From: Apis mellifera
Taxonomy: Eukaryota > Arthropoda > Insecta > Hymenoptera > Apidae
DNA: 64,000 nt
Assembly (NCBI RefSeq): GCF_003254395.2
Contig: NC_037647.1
Span: forward strand, 7,519,925 to 7,583,924
Reading direction: 5' to 3'
Position numbers and translations under genes: made by a program
The notes under the pieces: generated by a model
What the model saw: only the letters and a program-made list of their open reading frames with translations
Databases searched by the model: none
Told to the model about the DNA's origin: nothing
Shown here: positions 12,295 through 25,009 of the stretch, piece after piece
Layout: every line of letters starts with the position of its first letter
Position numbering within the stretch: position 1 is the stretch's first letter

Positions 12295-15200
12295 AACATT
12301 TAATTTAAATTTAATAATTTAAATTAATTTAATTTAATCTTTTAATAATTGATTTTTATATATTTTATTAATTATTATAAAATAATTATTTCACAATATA
12401 TTTAAATTTTACAATTTTATTATGGCTATGTGCCAAAATACTAAAAAGTAACAGTATAAGAGGAAGCTTTCCTCCTTTCCCCTTTCCTCCTCTTCTTGAT
12501 GTTAATTCCTCCTACTGGTTCATTGGTATTATTTATAGAAATCTGTGTATTCTGTTCTGCTTCTGTCTGGTTCTACTTCACATCATTTATTTCAGAAAAA
12601 TATTTTACACATATTAATATTTTGGTTTGTTTACCAGTGTTATAAAAAAAATTTATTCAAAATTAATATTAATTTTAATATTAATTTTATAATAATTTAT
12701 TTTATGAAATTGAATTTATATAATATATATATAAATGGATAAATTATCTTGTGTAATGTGTTAAATCTTTTGCATTATGTTTTTAAAAAGATTTAGGAAT
12801 ATTATTTTAAAATAATTTAAATTTTATTATAAAATTAATTTTTTAAAAATAATTTTCTAATATTTTATAAAATATGTATATTATTTTATTTATTATATTC
12901 AATACATTTTTATCTAAGATTTTATATATTAAAATTTTAAAATATTCGAAATTATAATTTTAAGTTTAAAAAAATTGAATAAACTTGAACCAAATGTTTT
13001 ATTATGTATATGATTTTTCATTTTAATTTTATAAGCTGTTTATTTTATATTTATTTATATATATATATATAAATATAAATATCATGTGTCTCCGTCTTCT
13101 TTGCATTGATTGCCGAGGTATTTTATATCTTCTCTTAAAAATTGATATATACATTTTAGCATATGGATTTTTCATTATAGATAATAATATGATATTTCAA
13201 TATTTTAAGGTCGTAACAGTTATGATTTACAACATGAAGAACAAGAAAAACCTGCAGCATATATGGAATCTATTGCTGAAAGGAATAGTTTAGAAAAAAA
13301 TTCAAAATTCAATGAATCAGATACTACTACAGTTATTCGACGATCTCATGTACGTGTTGATCTTCAAGCTGCTGGTCTGGGACCACGACCACCATCTGTT
13401 GTCAGCTCAGATCAAGAATACCCACCTTTAGAACATAAGGATATACCAATACCTTCGCCATATGTAAAAAAAATGCAACAAAATCAAGAAATTTCTCCTC
13501 AAAACAATGAAATTAAACCACAAGTAAAAATAAATATAGAAGAAAATACATTAATAAAAATTGATTCAGCAAAAAGTTGCCATAATAAGGTATCTCAAGA
13601 AAGTAATCAAGATCATGTACGAATAAATTCAATGATTACAGAAGAAAATCAAAATATAATTTTAGATAATAAATCAAAATCAAATATTAACAATGAAAAA
13701 CATACATTTTCTGAAACTGTATGTCAAAAAACAGTATCCAATGCCAAAAATGATCAAATTAAAATCTCTGTACGTGAAAAACTAGCAAAAAATAAAGAAG
13801 AAGTCTCTGGAAAACGTTCAAGTTTTGCTGAAATAGATAATAAAGTAGATCAAACAGAAAAAGTTAGTTTAAACACAAGTCAATGTTCAGTGGTTTCAAG
13901 TGTTCATAATACTGAGAATTCATCTGAAAAATTGAATGACAAAGAGGCTGAATTAAATGATATTTCATTACATTCAGAAAATATTTCTAAATTTATATCA
14001 AAAACAAATAATAAGAAAGAATTAATAACATTAGCAGGTGATGCAGTATCATTACCTAAATCCAATTCTCAAACAATAAGTAATATTCTAAATAAAAGTA
14101 CAGAAGAATTAAATCAACCACAAACAACATGGGAGCAAGAAAAACAGAAAGCTGAACTGGCAAAATTGAGATTACAGGAAAATACTTTTACAAATACAGT
14201 TCAACAAGTTAATATGTCTCAAAATATATCACCTGCTATTGTAACTTTGCATCATACAGAAAAAAAACAATTAAACGAACATATTATATCTGAAAGTAGT
14301 ATTCATGATGATAGTGATTCTAGTGATACTAAAACTATTACAAATCTGGAATATATATCAGCAATAGATGCAAAAAATACTATGGAACGTAATAATTCTA
14401 AAATTGTTACAGAAAATTTTTCTAAAGTTACTACAAATCAAACAATTCCTGTAACACCAGACACTATGACAGCTGATGAAGCAGAAAATTTATTAAGTTC
14501 ACGGTAAGTTACTTAAGCAAATAGTTTAAAACTGTATAAAAATATATTTAAATATAATATTTAAATATAATAATATATTTAAAAATGAATTCTTAACAAA
14601 AACAATAAAAAAATTATATTATAAGAATGAAGTAGTAATATTATAATTAAAATTATATTTTATATATAGCGCATTATATTATTATTATATATATATATAA
14701 TGCGCTAGAATTTTTATATAGATTTTTTTCAAATACATTTCTGTATTTTATATTATGATAATTCTAACTATAGCTAATCATTTTATAGTAATTTGCAAAG
14801 AGCTTAATAACTTTTATTTTTTTATTTTAAATTCTAATATTTTCTTCTATTTATGTTTATTTGAATGTGACTTCAAACAAACTCATAATAAATTGGGACA
14901 AAACAGCATCCTAGAGAAAAAAATAAGGTAAGTTAATTGTTATTGTTTCGTTAATATTTAGTTCATTGATTATAATGTTAAATTATAAAAGCATCGTGAA
15001 TCACATGAATAATCAATTAGACAAGGATCAGCTTTATTATCAGACGAAGAAGCTCAAGAAATAGCAAGATTATTATCACCTACTACACATGCTGAAGTTG
15101 TAAGTGAAGAATCTATTGATAAAAATAAAGAAATTGATAAAGAGAGGGAAAAGGATGATCAAGATAACACACCAGATTGGCTTTCTGATGTCTTGTCTGC

Positions 15201-17281
15201 TCCTGATACCAGTCTTATTAATAGCACCACTAATGATTATAGGTGAATCAGTTCAGTCTTTTATGTTTTTTATGTTTTATAAAACTATTTTGCAGCTAAT
15301 ATTGATTTTTATTAACTTTTATTAATTGTATATGTAGTCATATAACTTAGTATAAAATTTTAATGGATTTTCATCAAAAAATACTAAATTTATATGATTT
15401 TTTAGTTTGTCCCATAGATCACGTAGCGATTTAACGATAGACTCGTTAACGGAGAGTCAAGTGGGTTCTGTAACAGGTAGTGAAAGTGGTTTACTTGGAT
15501 CTGTTAATAGTTTGAATGATACTTACGAAATTAACGATGACACTGAAACAGAACATCAAGACGAATATGTTCCTCCAACACCAGGCAAAGTTGTAAGATC
15601 ATAGATAAAATTTATATTTATTAAATATAATTTAAGAACAAAATAAAATTAAATTTACGTTTTTTTAGATATTGGTTGAAAATGGTGTACATTATTTTGA
15701 AGATGGTCATTTTTGGATGGAAGTTGCAGGAATACCAGAATCAGACGACGAAAAAGATGATTATCCAACAAATATACCCATTAAAAAAATGTCTAAAGTT
15801 TCATTTGATACGAAACCAATGAGAGTTTATTCAACACATTCAGTAAATGAATACGATCGACGAAATGAAGATGTAGATCCTGTTGCTGCTAGTGCAGAGT
15901 ATGAACTTGAGAAACGAGTTGAAAAAATGGAGGTAAAATCAATTTTTAAATTAAATTATTAAATATAGTGTGTATTTTATTGCACGTACACACATACATA
16001 TGCACATGCATATGCACACTCTTAATACTTCATACTTCATATTCTTATTATTTCATAATATAATAATATATATTATATATAATAAAAAATTTATTATTAA
16101 ATTTATTATTAAATTTATATAGGTATTTCCAGTAGAGCTTATGAAAGGTCCAGAAGGTCTTGGTTTAAGTATTATTGGAATGGGTGTTGGTGCAGATGCA
16201 GGATTAGAAAAATTAGGTATATTTGTTAAAACAATCACAGAAAAAGGAGCAGCTGCACGAGAAGGCAGAATACAAGTAAACGATCAAATTGTTGAAGTGG
16301 ATGGTAAATCTCTAGTTGGAGTCACACAAGCATATGCAGCTAGTGTTCTTCGTAATACTTCAGGACTCGTACGTTTTGTAATTGGTAGAGAACGTGATCC
16401 AAATTCAGAAGTGGCTATGCTAATTCGACAAAGTCTTCAAGCAGATAAAGAAAGAGAACAAGCTAATTCTGCTAGGTATGATTTAAAATCAACAAATTCA
16501 TATATTATTTAAAAATGATTTCTTCATGATGATTTATCCTTGCTCGCTAATGTCTATGACGAAAATTTATGGCCACTTCAATGATGGCTCGTAGCCTCTT
16601 GAAGGGCTGAAAGAAATTAATTTTTAATAAATAAAAAACTTGATCAAGTTATTTAAGAAGCTTTAAAATAAATATATTTTTTCAGAAAACTTAATTTCTC
16701 GGATGCTTCACCTGATAGTCAACGAGGCAGCGAAGATATTTCTGTTGGAGGTATGGGAGGAATACCAGGTTCTCCAGCTATGTCATCATGTTCGGAAGGA
16801 GAACCTCCTCAAAGTCCTATAGAAAATTATTTACCTTCTGGTCGCAGTAGATCTCCTATTATCAGTTCATCAATGCCACCACATACATCTGCTACAACGC
16901 AAAGTGATGTTGACAGTTTAAGATTGCTTTTACAAGAGGTAAAATGTTTTTTATCAATAAGATGGATGTATAGTATGAAGCATATATGTAATTTGCATAA
17001 TTTTATGTATAATTTGGTTATAGTAGCTTTTATTTAGAAGTATTTTTTTTTTTTTTTTTTTATAAATGTAGTTAATGAAAAATGTATATTATAGTCTATA
17101 TTATAGTCAATTTTATTTGAGAAAGATATATATAATTAGAGATATATTTAAATTAGAAATATTATAATTTTATTTTGTAGTATTTTATTATTGCATAAAA
17201 TATTTAATTGTATATTCATTTTTATTAATTTTGTAAAATATTGCATAAAATGCATTATTATAAGAACATATGCATTATAAT

Positions 17282-17351
<70 letters not shown>

Positions 17352-20149
17352 GCTATTTTTATATAAACGCTATATTATGAGCACTCCATCATAAGTTTAT
17401 AAGTGTGAATATATTTTGGTGTTGCTTATGCACTGTGTTCGTTGTTCACTGCTTGCAGAGTCAGTATAAACTAGCATTAGCAGATGGAGAGGTGGAAAAA
17501 CTCAAAGCTAAGGTAATAGCATAAGATATAAAATTTTATGTTATTTATTACGTATATTTATTTGTTAATGCAATATGCTTGTATATCATATACTTACAAT
17601 TATGAATTTGTGTGCAGCTTAATGTATGTATGTCGAATTTGTTATCATTTTATATAGTTTTTATGTTTCTAATATATAAATAATATTATAAATAATATCT
17701 ATAAATAATTAAAAAATATAAAATGATTTATTAAAAAATATTAAATTAATGTTTTATTTATGTAATACTTATATTAATATATTTATGTATATTATTTATA
17801 ATAAAATTTTTTGTTTATAGCTTGTAGACTTAGAAAACAGTGGAGCTGGAAGCGAAGAATATGCAGCAAAATTGCGCGAATCTGGTTTACGACTACACGA
17901 ATCTGAAAGAGCTTTAGGCACTGCTAGACAAGATTTAGTAACGGCACGAGAAATGCTTTCTCAAGCAACAGCACAAAATGCTGCTTTACAACAAAAATAT
18001 GCTCGAGCCAGAAGAGCAGCTCGCGAATTACGCACAGATATCGCTGCTAGAGATGAATTTTATCAACAATTACTACAGGAGAAAGATACAGAATATAATG
18101 CTCTTGTTAAAAGTTTAAAAGATAGGGTATGTTATCATTAAGAAAATAAGGAAATTAGAATAATTTATATATAATAAAAAAAATTAATTATAAATAATTA
18201 TAGGTAATTACATTGGAAGTAGAATTAACAGAAACACAACGGAGATTTGGATTACCAGTAAGATTGCCTTATGATGGAACTACGGCTAGAATTGTTACAC
18301 CACAGTTGTCACGCCGACAATTACCTCCCCCTCCTTCATCAACTAGTTGTCAACTTTCAGATACAGAAACAGATCTTAGTAGTCCGGATGATGGTGATAA
18401 AACAGCAACAGTTGAAAGAAAATTACCGCTTCCTTTACCAGTTAAGGAAGAATTAGATCGAGCAGTACCTGCACATCGATTACTTGACAATTCGGCTGGA
18501 AAAAGTAAAGCTGAACTTGCCAGTAGAGGAGGACTTGCAAATCGACAACTCCCTAAACGATCTGGTGGTCTTAGTAACAGCAGTTCTGTATGTAATACAA
18601 TTATTAGTATAATAGAAAAATTTTATATTTATTTAATCATTTAATATTTCAGGATTATGGTTTGGATGAATCAGGTGACAATACTGATGAGGATTCATCT
18701 TCTAAATTACTTTCACAGGATACAAGTAGCAGATCACCAAACGATTTAACATCAAAACAATCAAATTTGAGTTCCTATTCTAGTAGTTCTTCAATTAGTT
18801 CATTGAAAAGTAAACATATGGAACCTACGCATCCGACAACAATTCGACAACATAGTACTATTAGTTCACAAGTTAGAGCTATGACAGAACAAAGTTGGCC
18901 ACAATCTCAAAAAAGTATTTCTTTTTTTTTTTTCTTTTTTTAGATTTTTATTATTTTTTAAATATAATTTATATGTAACTTTAAATATAAAATTATTATC
19001 AATTCTTCATAGATTTAACTGGACCACCAGCATCATTTGCAGAGCAATTAAAACAAGTTTTAGCAGAAAGAGAAAGACGACTTGGTGGAAATGACATATC
19101 TTCATCAAGAGAAAGTTCTGGAGATTTTAGTGACTTAAATAATCCACATTCTAGTGATCCAACTTTAGTTACCCATCATTTAGTGGAAGAAATACGACAA
19201 GCTGTAAATGAAGCCAATCAAAGAGGTAAAATTTTATAATATTTTATATATATATATATATATATATAACAATATTTTTATAAATTTTATGATATATCTA
19301 ATATGTAATTCATTTAAAATAATTTTTTATTTGTATAGTAAAAAAAGCCACTATTCCTTCATCAAATTTAATTAGTAGCAGTACACCCTGGCATCATCCA
19401 GGTAGTTCGCCATCTAGTCTTTCTTCTGGTGGATCAGTGAGCCCACCTGCTGTTGATCCTAGTCCATCTAAAACAGGTACTTTAGATTTTTATGATGCAA
19501 ACAATGCAAGCAATAATTCATAATCTATTTCTTTTTTTTTCTCTTTATATATATATATATATATATATTTTATATATTTTTCATTATTTTTCATTATTTT
19601 TCATTATATTTTTATCTTTCCCATATGCACATAAATATTATTAATTTAGATACGAGTGAAGTTTGGTTGCCTCCTCATCCAAGTGACTTTGGTTTAGGTG
19701 ACAAAAAATCTCATTTTTGGCAGAATGCCCCAGTTACTGATTGGTCCAAAGAACAAGTAAGTTATATTTACACATACATATATCTATTTAAAATTACTAA
19801 AAAAAATATTTTTATCAAAATTCCATATTATAGATATTATTTTGTTTATATTTATTATTTATAAAATAACAATTTATTATTTGAAAAATTTTATTAGGTT
19901 TGTCAGTGGTTATCAGGAATTGGTTTGGAACGTTATGCATCACGCTTTCTGGAAACTGGAATTAATGGTGGAAACCTTTTAAGACTTGAATCTCGTGATC
20001 TCAAAGCTTTTGGTATTTGTGGAGAAGAAAAATCACATTTGAAACGTAAATTGAAAGAACTTAGAGCACAGGCAGACCGGGAACGCAAAGAAAGAAAAGA
20101 AATAGAACGGATGCGACGAAAAGCAGAAAAAGCAGCACGAAAAAAATAG
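10264..20149 (+). CDS. PPP1R9A: neurabin/spinophilin: PP1-targeting, actin-binding PDZ-SAM scaffold
   Basis: Scaffold that ties protein phosphatase 1 to F-actin, typically at synapses. Coding exons: 10264-10526, 10618-12182, 13210-14503, 15021-15242, 15406-15592, 15669-15932, 16123-16475, 16686-16938, 17459-17512, 17821-18126, 18204-18587, 18653-18914, 19013-19225, 19339-19476, 19650-19756 and 19898-20149, giving 2038 aa in frame. The N terminus (MATVEEKKRVGGSKVSAIAN, then VARFNNARALFEKL) matches the actin-binding region. A long, poorly conserved serine-rich region follows. KVSF is the PP1 RVxF-type site, and VDPVAASAEYELEKRVEKME leads into a PDZ domain with GLGLSIIGMGVGADAG and IFVKTITEKGAAAREGRIQV. 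A coiled coil comes next (exon 17821-18126). The C-terminal SAM domain starts at WLSGIGLERYASRF and is followed by a charged helix. The SAM domain favours neurabin-1 over vertebrate spinophilin, which lacks it. It is longer than vertebrate neurabins (about 1100 aa), mainly because of the large exons at 10618 and 13210. Confidence 0.95.
12183..13209 (+). other. 1 kb neurabin intron with a CT-rich block
   Basis: The intron lies between GT at 12183 and AG at 13208-13209. Most is A/T, but 12450-12600 is distinctly pyrimidine-rich (TTTCCTCCTTTCCCCTTTCC) and unlike its surroundings; a second T/C-rich stretch at 13085-13118 ends in a possible AG. I see no in-frame exon with convincing coding sense. 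Confidence 0.5.
12257..12292. repeat. (TA)n microsatellite in neurabin intron
   Basis: About 18 uninterrupted TA units lie shortly after the donor of the second coding exon, so the exon's open frame appears to run on into it artificially. Confidence 0.9.
14667..14707. repeat. perfect 13-bp inverted repeat (hairpin) in neurabin intron
   Basis: The arms TAGCGCATTATAT (14667-14679) and ATATAATGCGCTA (14695-14707) are exact reverse complements around a 15-nt A/T loop, part of which can pair further. It lies in the intron 14504-15020, which otherwise has low complexity. Confidence 0.8.
16518..16617 (+). ncRNA. candidate intronic C/D box snoRNA in neurabin
   Basis: Within the 210-bp intron 16476-16685 there is a C box ATGATGA (16526-16532), a C'-like ATGATGG (16581-16587) and a D box CTGA (16607-16610). 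ATTTCTT (16518-16524) just before the C box pairs perfectly with AAGAAAT (16611-16617) just after the D box, giving the closing stem typical of box C/D snoRNAs. The interior is markedly less AT-rich than the flanking intron. Spacing and a size near 100 nt fit the class, and intronic location is usual for metazoan snoRNAs. The D' box is not clear. The stretches upstream of D (16588-16606) and of the putative D' would be the guides; I did not find a certain rRNA target by eye. Confidence 0.6.
17286..17350. repeat. (TG)n microsatellite in neurabin intron
   Basis: About 32 uninterrupted TG units lie roughly 110 bp upstream of the acceptor of the 54-nt exon 17459-17512. Such tracts are hypervariable, can adopt Z-DNA, and in RNA form a UG-rich element near a small exon. 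Confidence 0.95.
19575..19608. repeat. short tandem repeat (ATTTTTCATT)n
   Basis: About three copies of a 10-bp unit sit in the intron between neurabin exons 19339-19476 and 19650-19756, beside a TA tract. Confidence 0.8.
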
Positions 20150-22592
20150 TTCGTGCGTATATTAATGTACTTATGTCTTTTATAAAATGCAATAACTTTG
20201 CACAAAAAATTGATAACATATTCAAATTTTATGTATTCCAGTGATGTTCGTAATTTTCACTTCTTCCTTTATTTAATTATCTAAATGTAAACACCCAGTC
20301 ACAATTTACTAAATGTTTCCAATTCGGATTTGTTCTATCCGAAATTTTAAAATTTGATTATTTATATTTATAAGTTTTTGATCTTCAAATTTTTGCATTT
20401 ATTTATAATTTGTATACATATTGCTTTACATTCATATTGTTCTAATAGTATTTAGTTATTATTTATAAAATAACAATAAATACAATTCGAAGAAGAGAAC
20501 ATGTATGAATGTAAAAGCATATCTACTATTTCAGATGTATGCATGTGATACGTATGTATAAAATTCAAGCCATTTAGATAAATTGTAATAAAACTTCAAT
20601 TATTGCTAACATTTTTTTACAATTGTAAGTATACTTTTATAGAGATATAAGTTTTATGTTATTAGAATGTATCATTTCTGTATTTATTTTTACTATTAAC
20701 TATGTAACAATTTTTCATAATGAATAATATAAATATTAGTAAAATAGAATCCTAGTGCATAACAATTGTCAAGAAAAGTGATTATTCTTTGCTATGTATA
20801 TCATGAAATATCAACGAATTTGTAATTATCAATACAGTATTTAATACTGTATCAAATTCAGTTTATAAATTTATTAAAATCGGATTATAAAATAATTTTA
20901 TTTGTTTATATTTTTATTATCTAAATTTGTCAGTTTATATTTCATGTAATTAGCAAATTATCGCTTTTTTAAATCAAAATCAAATAAAGTATTAATGAAT
21001 TTCTATTATATGATTATAATACGTATTAAAATTTTTCTCTTTTAATTATTTAACAGTGTTTGTAAAATTGCTATATTAATCTGTGAATTAAGCATTAGAA
21101 ATCCGCACAAAGTCCATTTTATTGTATTGATAATTTTTAATTTATGTGATGAATTCTTTTTGTATACTTCAGACATTCCATGCGATAGTTCTTAATTTTA
21201 TCTTTATTAATATATATAAATAAAAGAATATTACAAGTTCTTATATTTTGGGCGATATCTCTATGTATGCGTGAATGTTGTATGAATATCTTGCGTATTA
21301 AGTAATACATGTTAATATTAAACCAATGTCCTAACAAAAGTTCATTCTAAATATTTGTTCACATGATTACAGGACTTGCTTGGGTACAACATAGACAAAC
21401 GTACTGCATTGTACGTATTCTTATTTATAATAATATTAAGTTTTGTATAGTGTTAAGTACTTTGTTCCATCTTTATACTGTTCTTAATGAACAATATATA
21501 TATATATATATTTTTTTTTTTTTAAGAATAATTTCTTTTATATAGAATAATTGAACAAAGTATTTATCATTGATACATATACTGTACATATTATACAATG
21601 AACGATTACTACTACTGTAATCTATAAAAAATGATTATGATGTAAGGCGTGTAAGAGGCATAACTATAGTGTCATAATATCTTTATAGAAGATAATTTTT
21701 AATTTTTTAAGCGTTTATCAAAAGTCCTCCATTTTTTAATAATATTATGTATCACAATATTTCGAAAGCAATTATTGTTACTTTTGTTATTATGTACAAC
21801 GAACTGTGGGAACTGATCAAAAGTGTCAACATAATATAACATTCTTGCTTCTCAGGGTAATCATTAATATGTTTTTGAAATATATGCGTGTTCAATGAAT
21901 TTAAAATTTTTAAGAATTTGAACGTCCTGCAATTCGTTTCTAAATAATTATTGTGATTTCGTAGGAGCAGATGTTTGATAAAAACCGACTGATTTACAAT
22001 AAGTTTTTATAGTTGATTTTCAAGCAATGGCTTGAGTATGATATGATATGCCATTTGTTCAAAAATAATTTTAGAACCAAAACTTGTATTTCTTTATGGA
22101 GTTGCATAATATTTAAATGTTTTCATACATTTTCAATGATTTTAAAGTATTGCTCACAAGAGAAAAATTATAGTTCCATAGATAAAGACACAGAATGCAG
22201 AATCAGTTGCATAAATGGCAGCTTTTTAATAATATCTATAAAAAGTATTGTCAACAAATACTCTTAAACGTTTTAATTAAAAATAATTCATACTATATAT
22301 TCGTAGTTTATTTTTTTTTACCTGATAAATAAGATATTAAAAATATATTTGTTTGTAATATACATATATTATATGTATATATATTTAGATAAATTTTATT
22401 GATTATAGATATTCAAAATTTTTATGTATAAAAATGAATTATAAATATAACAATAGAATTTTATCTTTTGTTGTATTTTTTATTACATATATACATTCAC
22501 ATAAAATAATATATCGCAAAATGTTTGATCGATAGTCGTAGTCGTTAGTATTTCGATAGTACATTTAATTGAAAAAGACGTTGATCAAGAAA
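20150..22592. other. neurabin 3' UTR and intergenic region up to DNAAF4
   Basis: Sequence after the neurabin stop remains of mixed complexity for about 2 kb, with several AATAAA signals (for example near 20477 and 20586), consistent with a long 3' UTR with alternative ends. I see no supported gene. An 84-codon ORF at 22013-22267 has no coding sense I recognise. A less AT-rich patch at about 22520-22590 is probably the DNAAF4 promoter and leader. Confidence 0.5.
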
Positions 22593-24602
22593 ATGCCAGT
22601 TATAATTAAAGATTATTCTTGGCGTCAAACTTCAGAATTTGTTGTATTAAATGTACCTTTAAAAGGATATCCAAAGAAGGTTGATTTATTTGTAATAGAT
22701 AATTACATAAAGGTATAAATTCCAATTTTTAATGAAAATATATTATATTAATTAAATATAAAGAAATAAATATCATACAATGTTTGATTTAATAACAGAT
22801 CAGTTTTCCACCATTTATATTAGAATTATTTCTTTTTGCTAATATTGTTGAAAAAGAAAGTAAATGTATTTTAACGGAAAATGAAGCAATACTTACTTTG
22901 CGTAAAACGAATATTAACTTGCAATGGCCTACTTTGGAAATTCAAGATATTAACAATGACTTTAAACGACAGTGCCGTATTCAAGCTTTAGAACATGCTC
23001 AAAAGCACGCTGAAGAAAGAACAAAATTTAAAAATGGTATGTAAAATTTGATATATAAATATAAATAGAATGATTTTTTTCTAATCGTTTATAATTTAAT
23101 TCAGAAAAGCGTCAGTATTTACAAAAAGAAGCGGTAAAAGAACAAATTAATATTAATACAGACACATTGAATGAAATAGAAACAATACGAGATACACATC
23201 GGAAAGAAGCTATGCAGGAATTTGAAGATTGGAGATCAAAAGCTGAATTACCATTTCTTTCTAATATTGACAGAAAAGCACAAGAAAATAGAAAAGCTTA
23301 TAAGTACTAGAATTATAAATTAATAAATATCACAATTTTTTATAAATTTTAACTTCGATAGTAATTTTCTAATTTTATTTTTACAAGACCACCATTAAAA
23401 TGGTTTAAAAATAAAGATAATATATTAAAATCTCAATCAATTACCGAAAAAGAAATATTTAATAGTACAAGCATTATAAAAGAAACTAATATAAAGAATG
23501 ATGAACAGATTTCAAAAATTCAATCACTAAATAAGAATCAAGAAAGTAATACTGAAACAGAAATGATAGTAAAGGAAGAAGATAATAAAAATGACATTAG
23601 TTGTTCTGAAGAATCTGAATCAGATTATGAATCTTCATCGCATAGTTCAATACAAGAAATGAATAAAAATGATATAAAAAAATTATATAATAAAAAACAA
23701 AAAAGGCCAGGATTGGAAACTGTAAAATCTGTGATAAGGGGTAATATTTTAAAAAGAAATAATATATTTGAAGAACCTTCAAAATCGATACCGTTACCAA
23801 GAAAAATGGGTATAATCAATATCACATTTTCGGAACGGAAATTTCCAACACCAGCTAGAGAAAGTTCTCATGTCGAAGAACAAGAAGTATTATTTTTGTT
23901 TATTATTGATTATTAAAATGAAAAAGTCCTACTAATATTGATTTTATTAACAGTGGTTGCAGAAACAGGCAGAAGCGAGGCGTAAAATTGGTTTTGATGC
24001 GAAAGATCTTCGACCAGAAGAACGAGATCCCCAATGGTTAAAGGATAAAGGAGAGTATGTTTAATGCTTTGATAAAATTTCATATAAATTATTATGAATT
24101 GTATAACTAACAAATTATTTATAATTTTTTTTTTTTTTTAGTGAATTTTTCAAAGTTGGAAATTATTTAGCTGCTATAAGCGCTTATACGTATGGAATTA
24201 AGATTAGTGATAAAATGGCATCTCTCTATGTAAATAGATCAGCAGCACAATATGCATTAGGCAATTATCGTAGATGTATAGAAGATTGTTCTAAAGTAAG
24301 TCATGAAAATTGTTTATAATATATATAATATAAATAATTTATTCAACTTATATATGTATAAATAAGAATATTTTAATCTTCATTTTATTTTTCAGGCATT
24401 AGAATTAATGGAACCAAAATGTGAAAGCAATAAAGAATCAAGAGCCAGATGTCACGCTCGACGAGGTGCAGCACTTTGTAAATTATCGGCTCCTCAGCAT
24501 GGTATTCCTGAACTAGAAACTGCTTTGAAATTAACACCGAATAATGAAAGTATAAAACGTGACGTACTGGTCGCAAAACAATATTTCGATATAAAAGACT
24601 AA
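22593..24602 (+). CDS. DNAAF4: dynein axonemal assembly factor 4 (DYX1C1)
   Basis: A cytoplasmic HSP90/HSP70 co-chaperone used to pre-assemble axonemal dynein arms; in insects this would serve sperm and mechanosensory cilia. Exons: 22593-22712, 22799-23036, 23105-23303, 23388-23886, 23954-24054, 24142-24295 and 24396-24602, giving 505 aa in frame. An N-terminal CS (p23-like) domain begins MPVIIKDYSWRQTSEFVVLN and runs through LTLRKTNINLQWPTLE. A charged middle region follows, with a serine/acidic patch (SEESESDYESSSHSS). The motif FDAKDLRPEERDPQWLKDKGD leads into C-terminal TPR repeats containing LYVNRSAAQYALGNYRRCIEDCSKAL, written here with a break at the intron after SK. Length is slightly above the vertebrate protein (about 420 aa) because of the fourth exon. 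It converges on the growth factor gene at 25010. Confidence 0.93.
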
Positions 24603-25009
24603 TTATAAGAAGTAAGTAGAACTAGATTATTTGACTAATTAAAAAAGTTGATGAAAGTTTTTTGTAAGTTTTTGAATAAAACATAAAACAAAATATTGTA
24701 GAAATAAAATGTTTAAAAATAAGAAATTGTGTTATCAACAAATATTTATTAATATGTTATAAAAAACATAGAATGTTTATTATTATTAAAAATATCACAG
24801 TCAAAACTCTTATAAAGAAATTTAATCGAGGAACTCATCATTCTATTTTAATAGTACTAATTAATTAATCGTATTAATTCTACTTAATGTAATAAACATT
24901 ATTTTGGCATATTTAAACTTTTTTAGCAAAAAACTAAATAACTACTTATAATATTCTAATAACAAAAATTTTTCAGCATTACTTTAAGAAAAATTTTAGA
25001 AAGAATTAA
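24603..25009. other. convergent 3' gap DNAAF4 / growth factor
   Basis: AT-rich 3' flanks of two convergent genes. An AATAAA-type signal (GAATAAAACA) near 24675 could end DNAAF4. No gene seen. Confidence 0.5.

Noticed and set aside
14880..14935. Donor-like AAG|GTAAGT and possible short exon in the neurabin intron 14504-15020
   Set aside because: No matching acceptor in a compatible phase with coding sense.
22013..22267. 84-codon plus-strand ORF after neurabin
   Set aside because: A/T-driven composition, no splice support, no recognisable domain; probably neurabin 3' UTR or intergenic.
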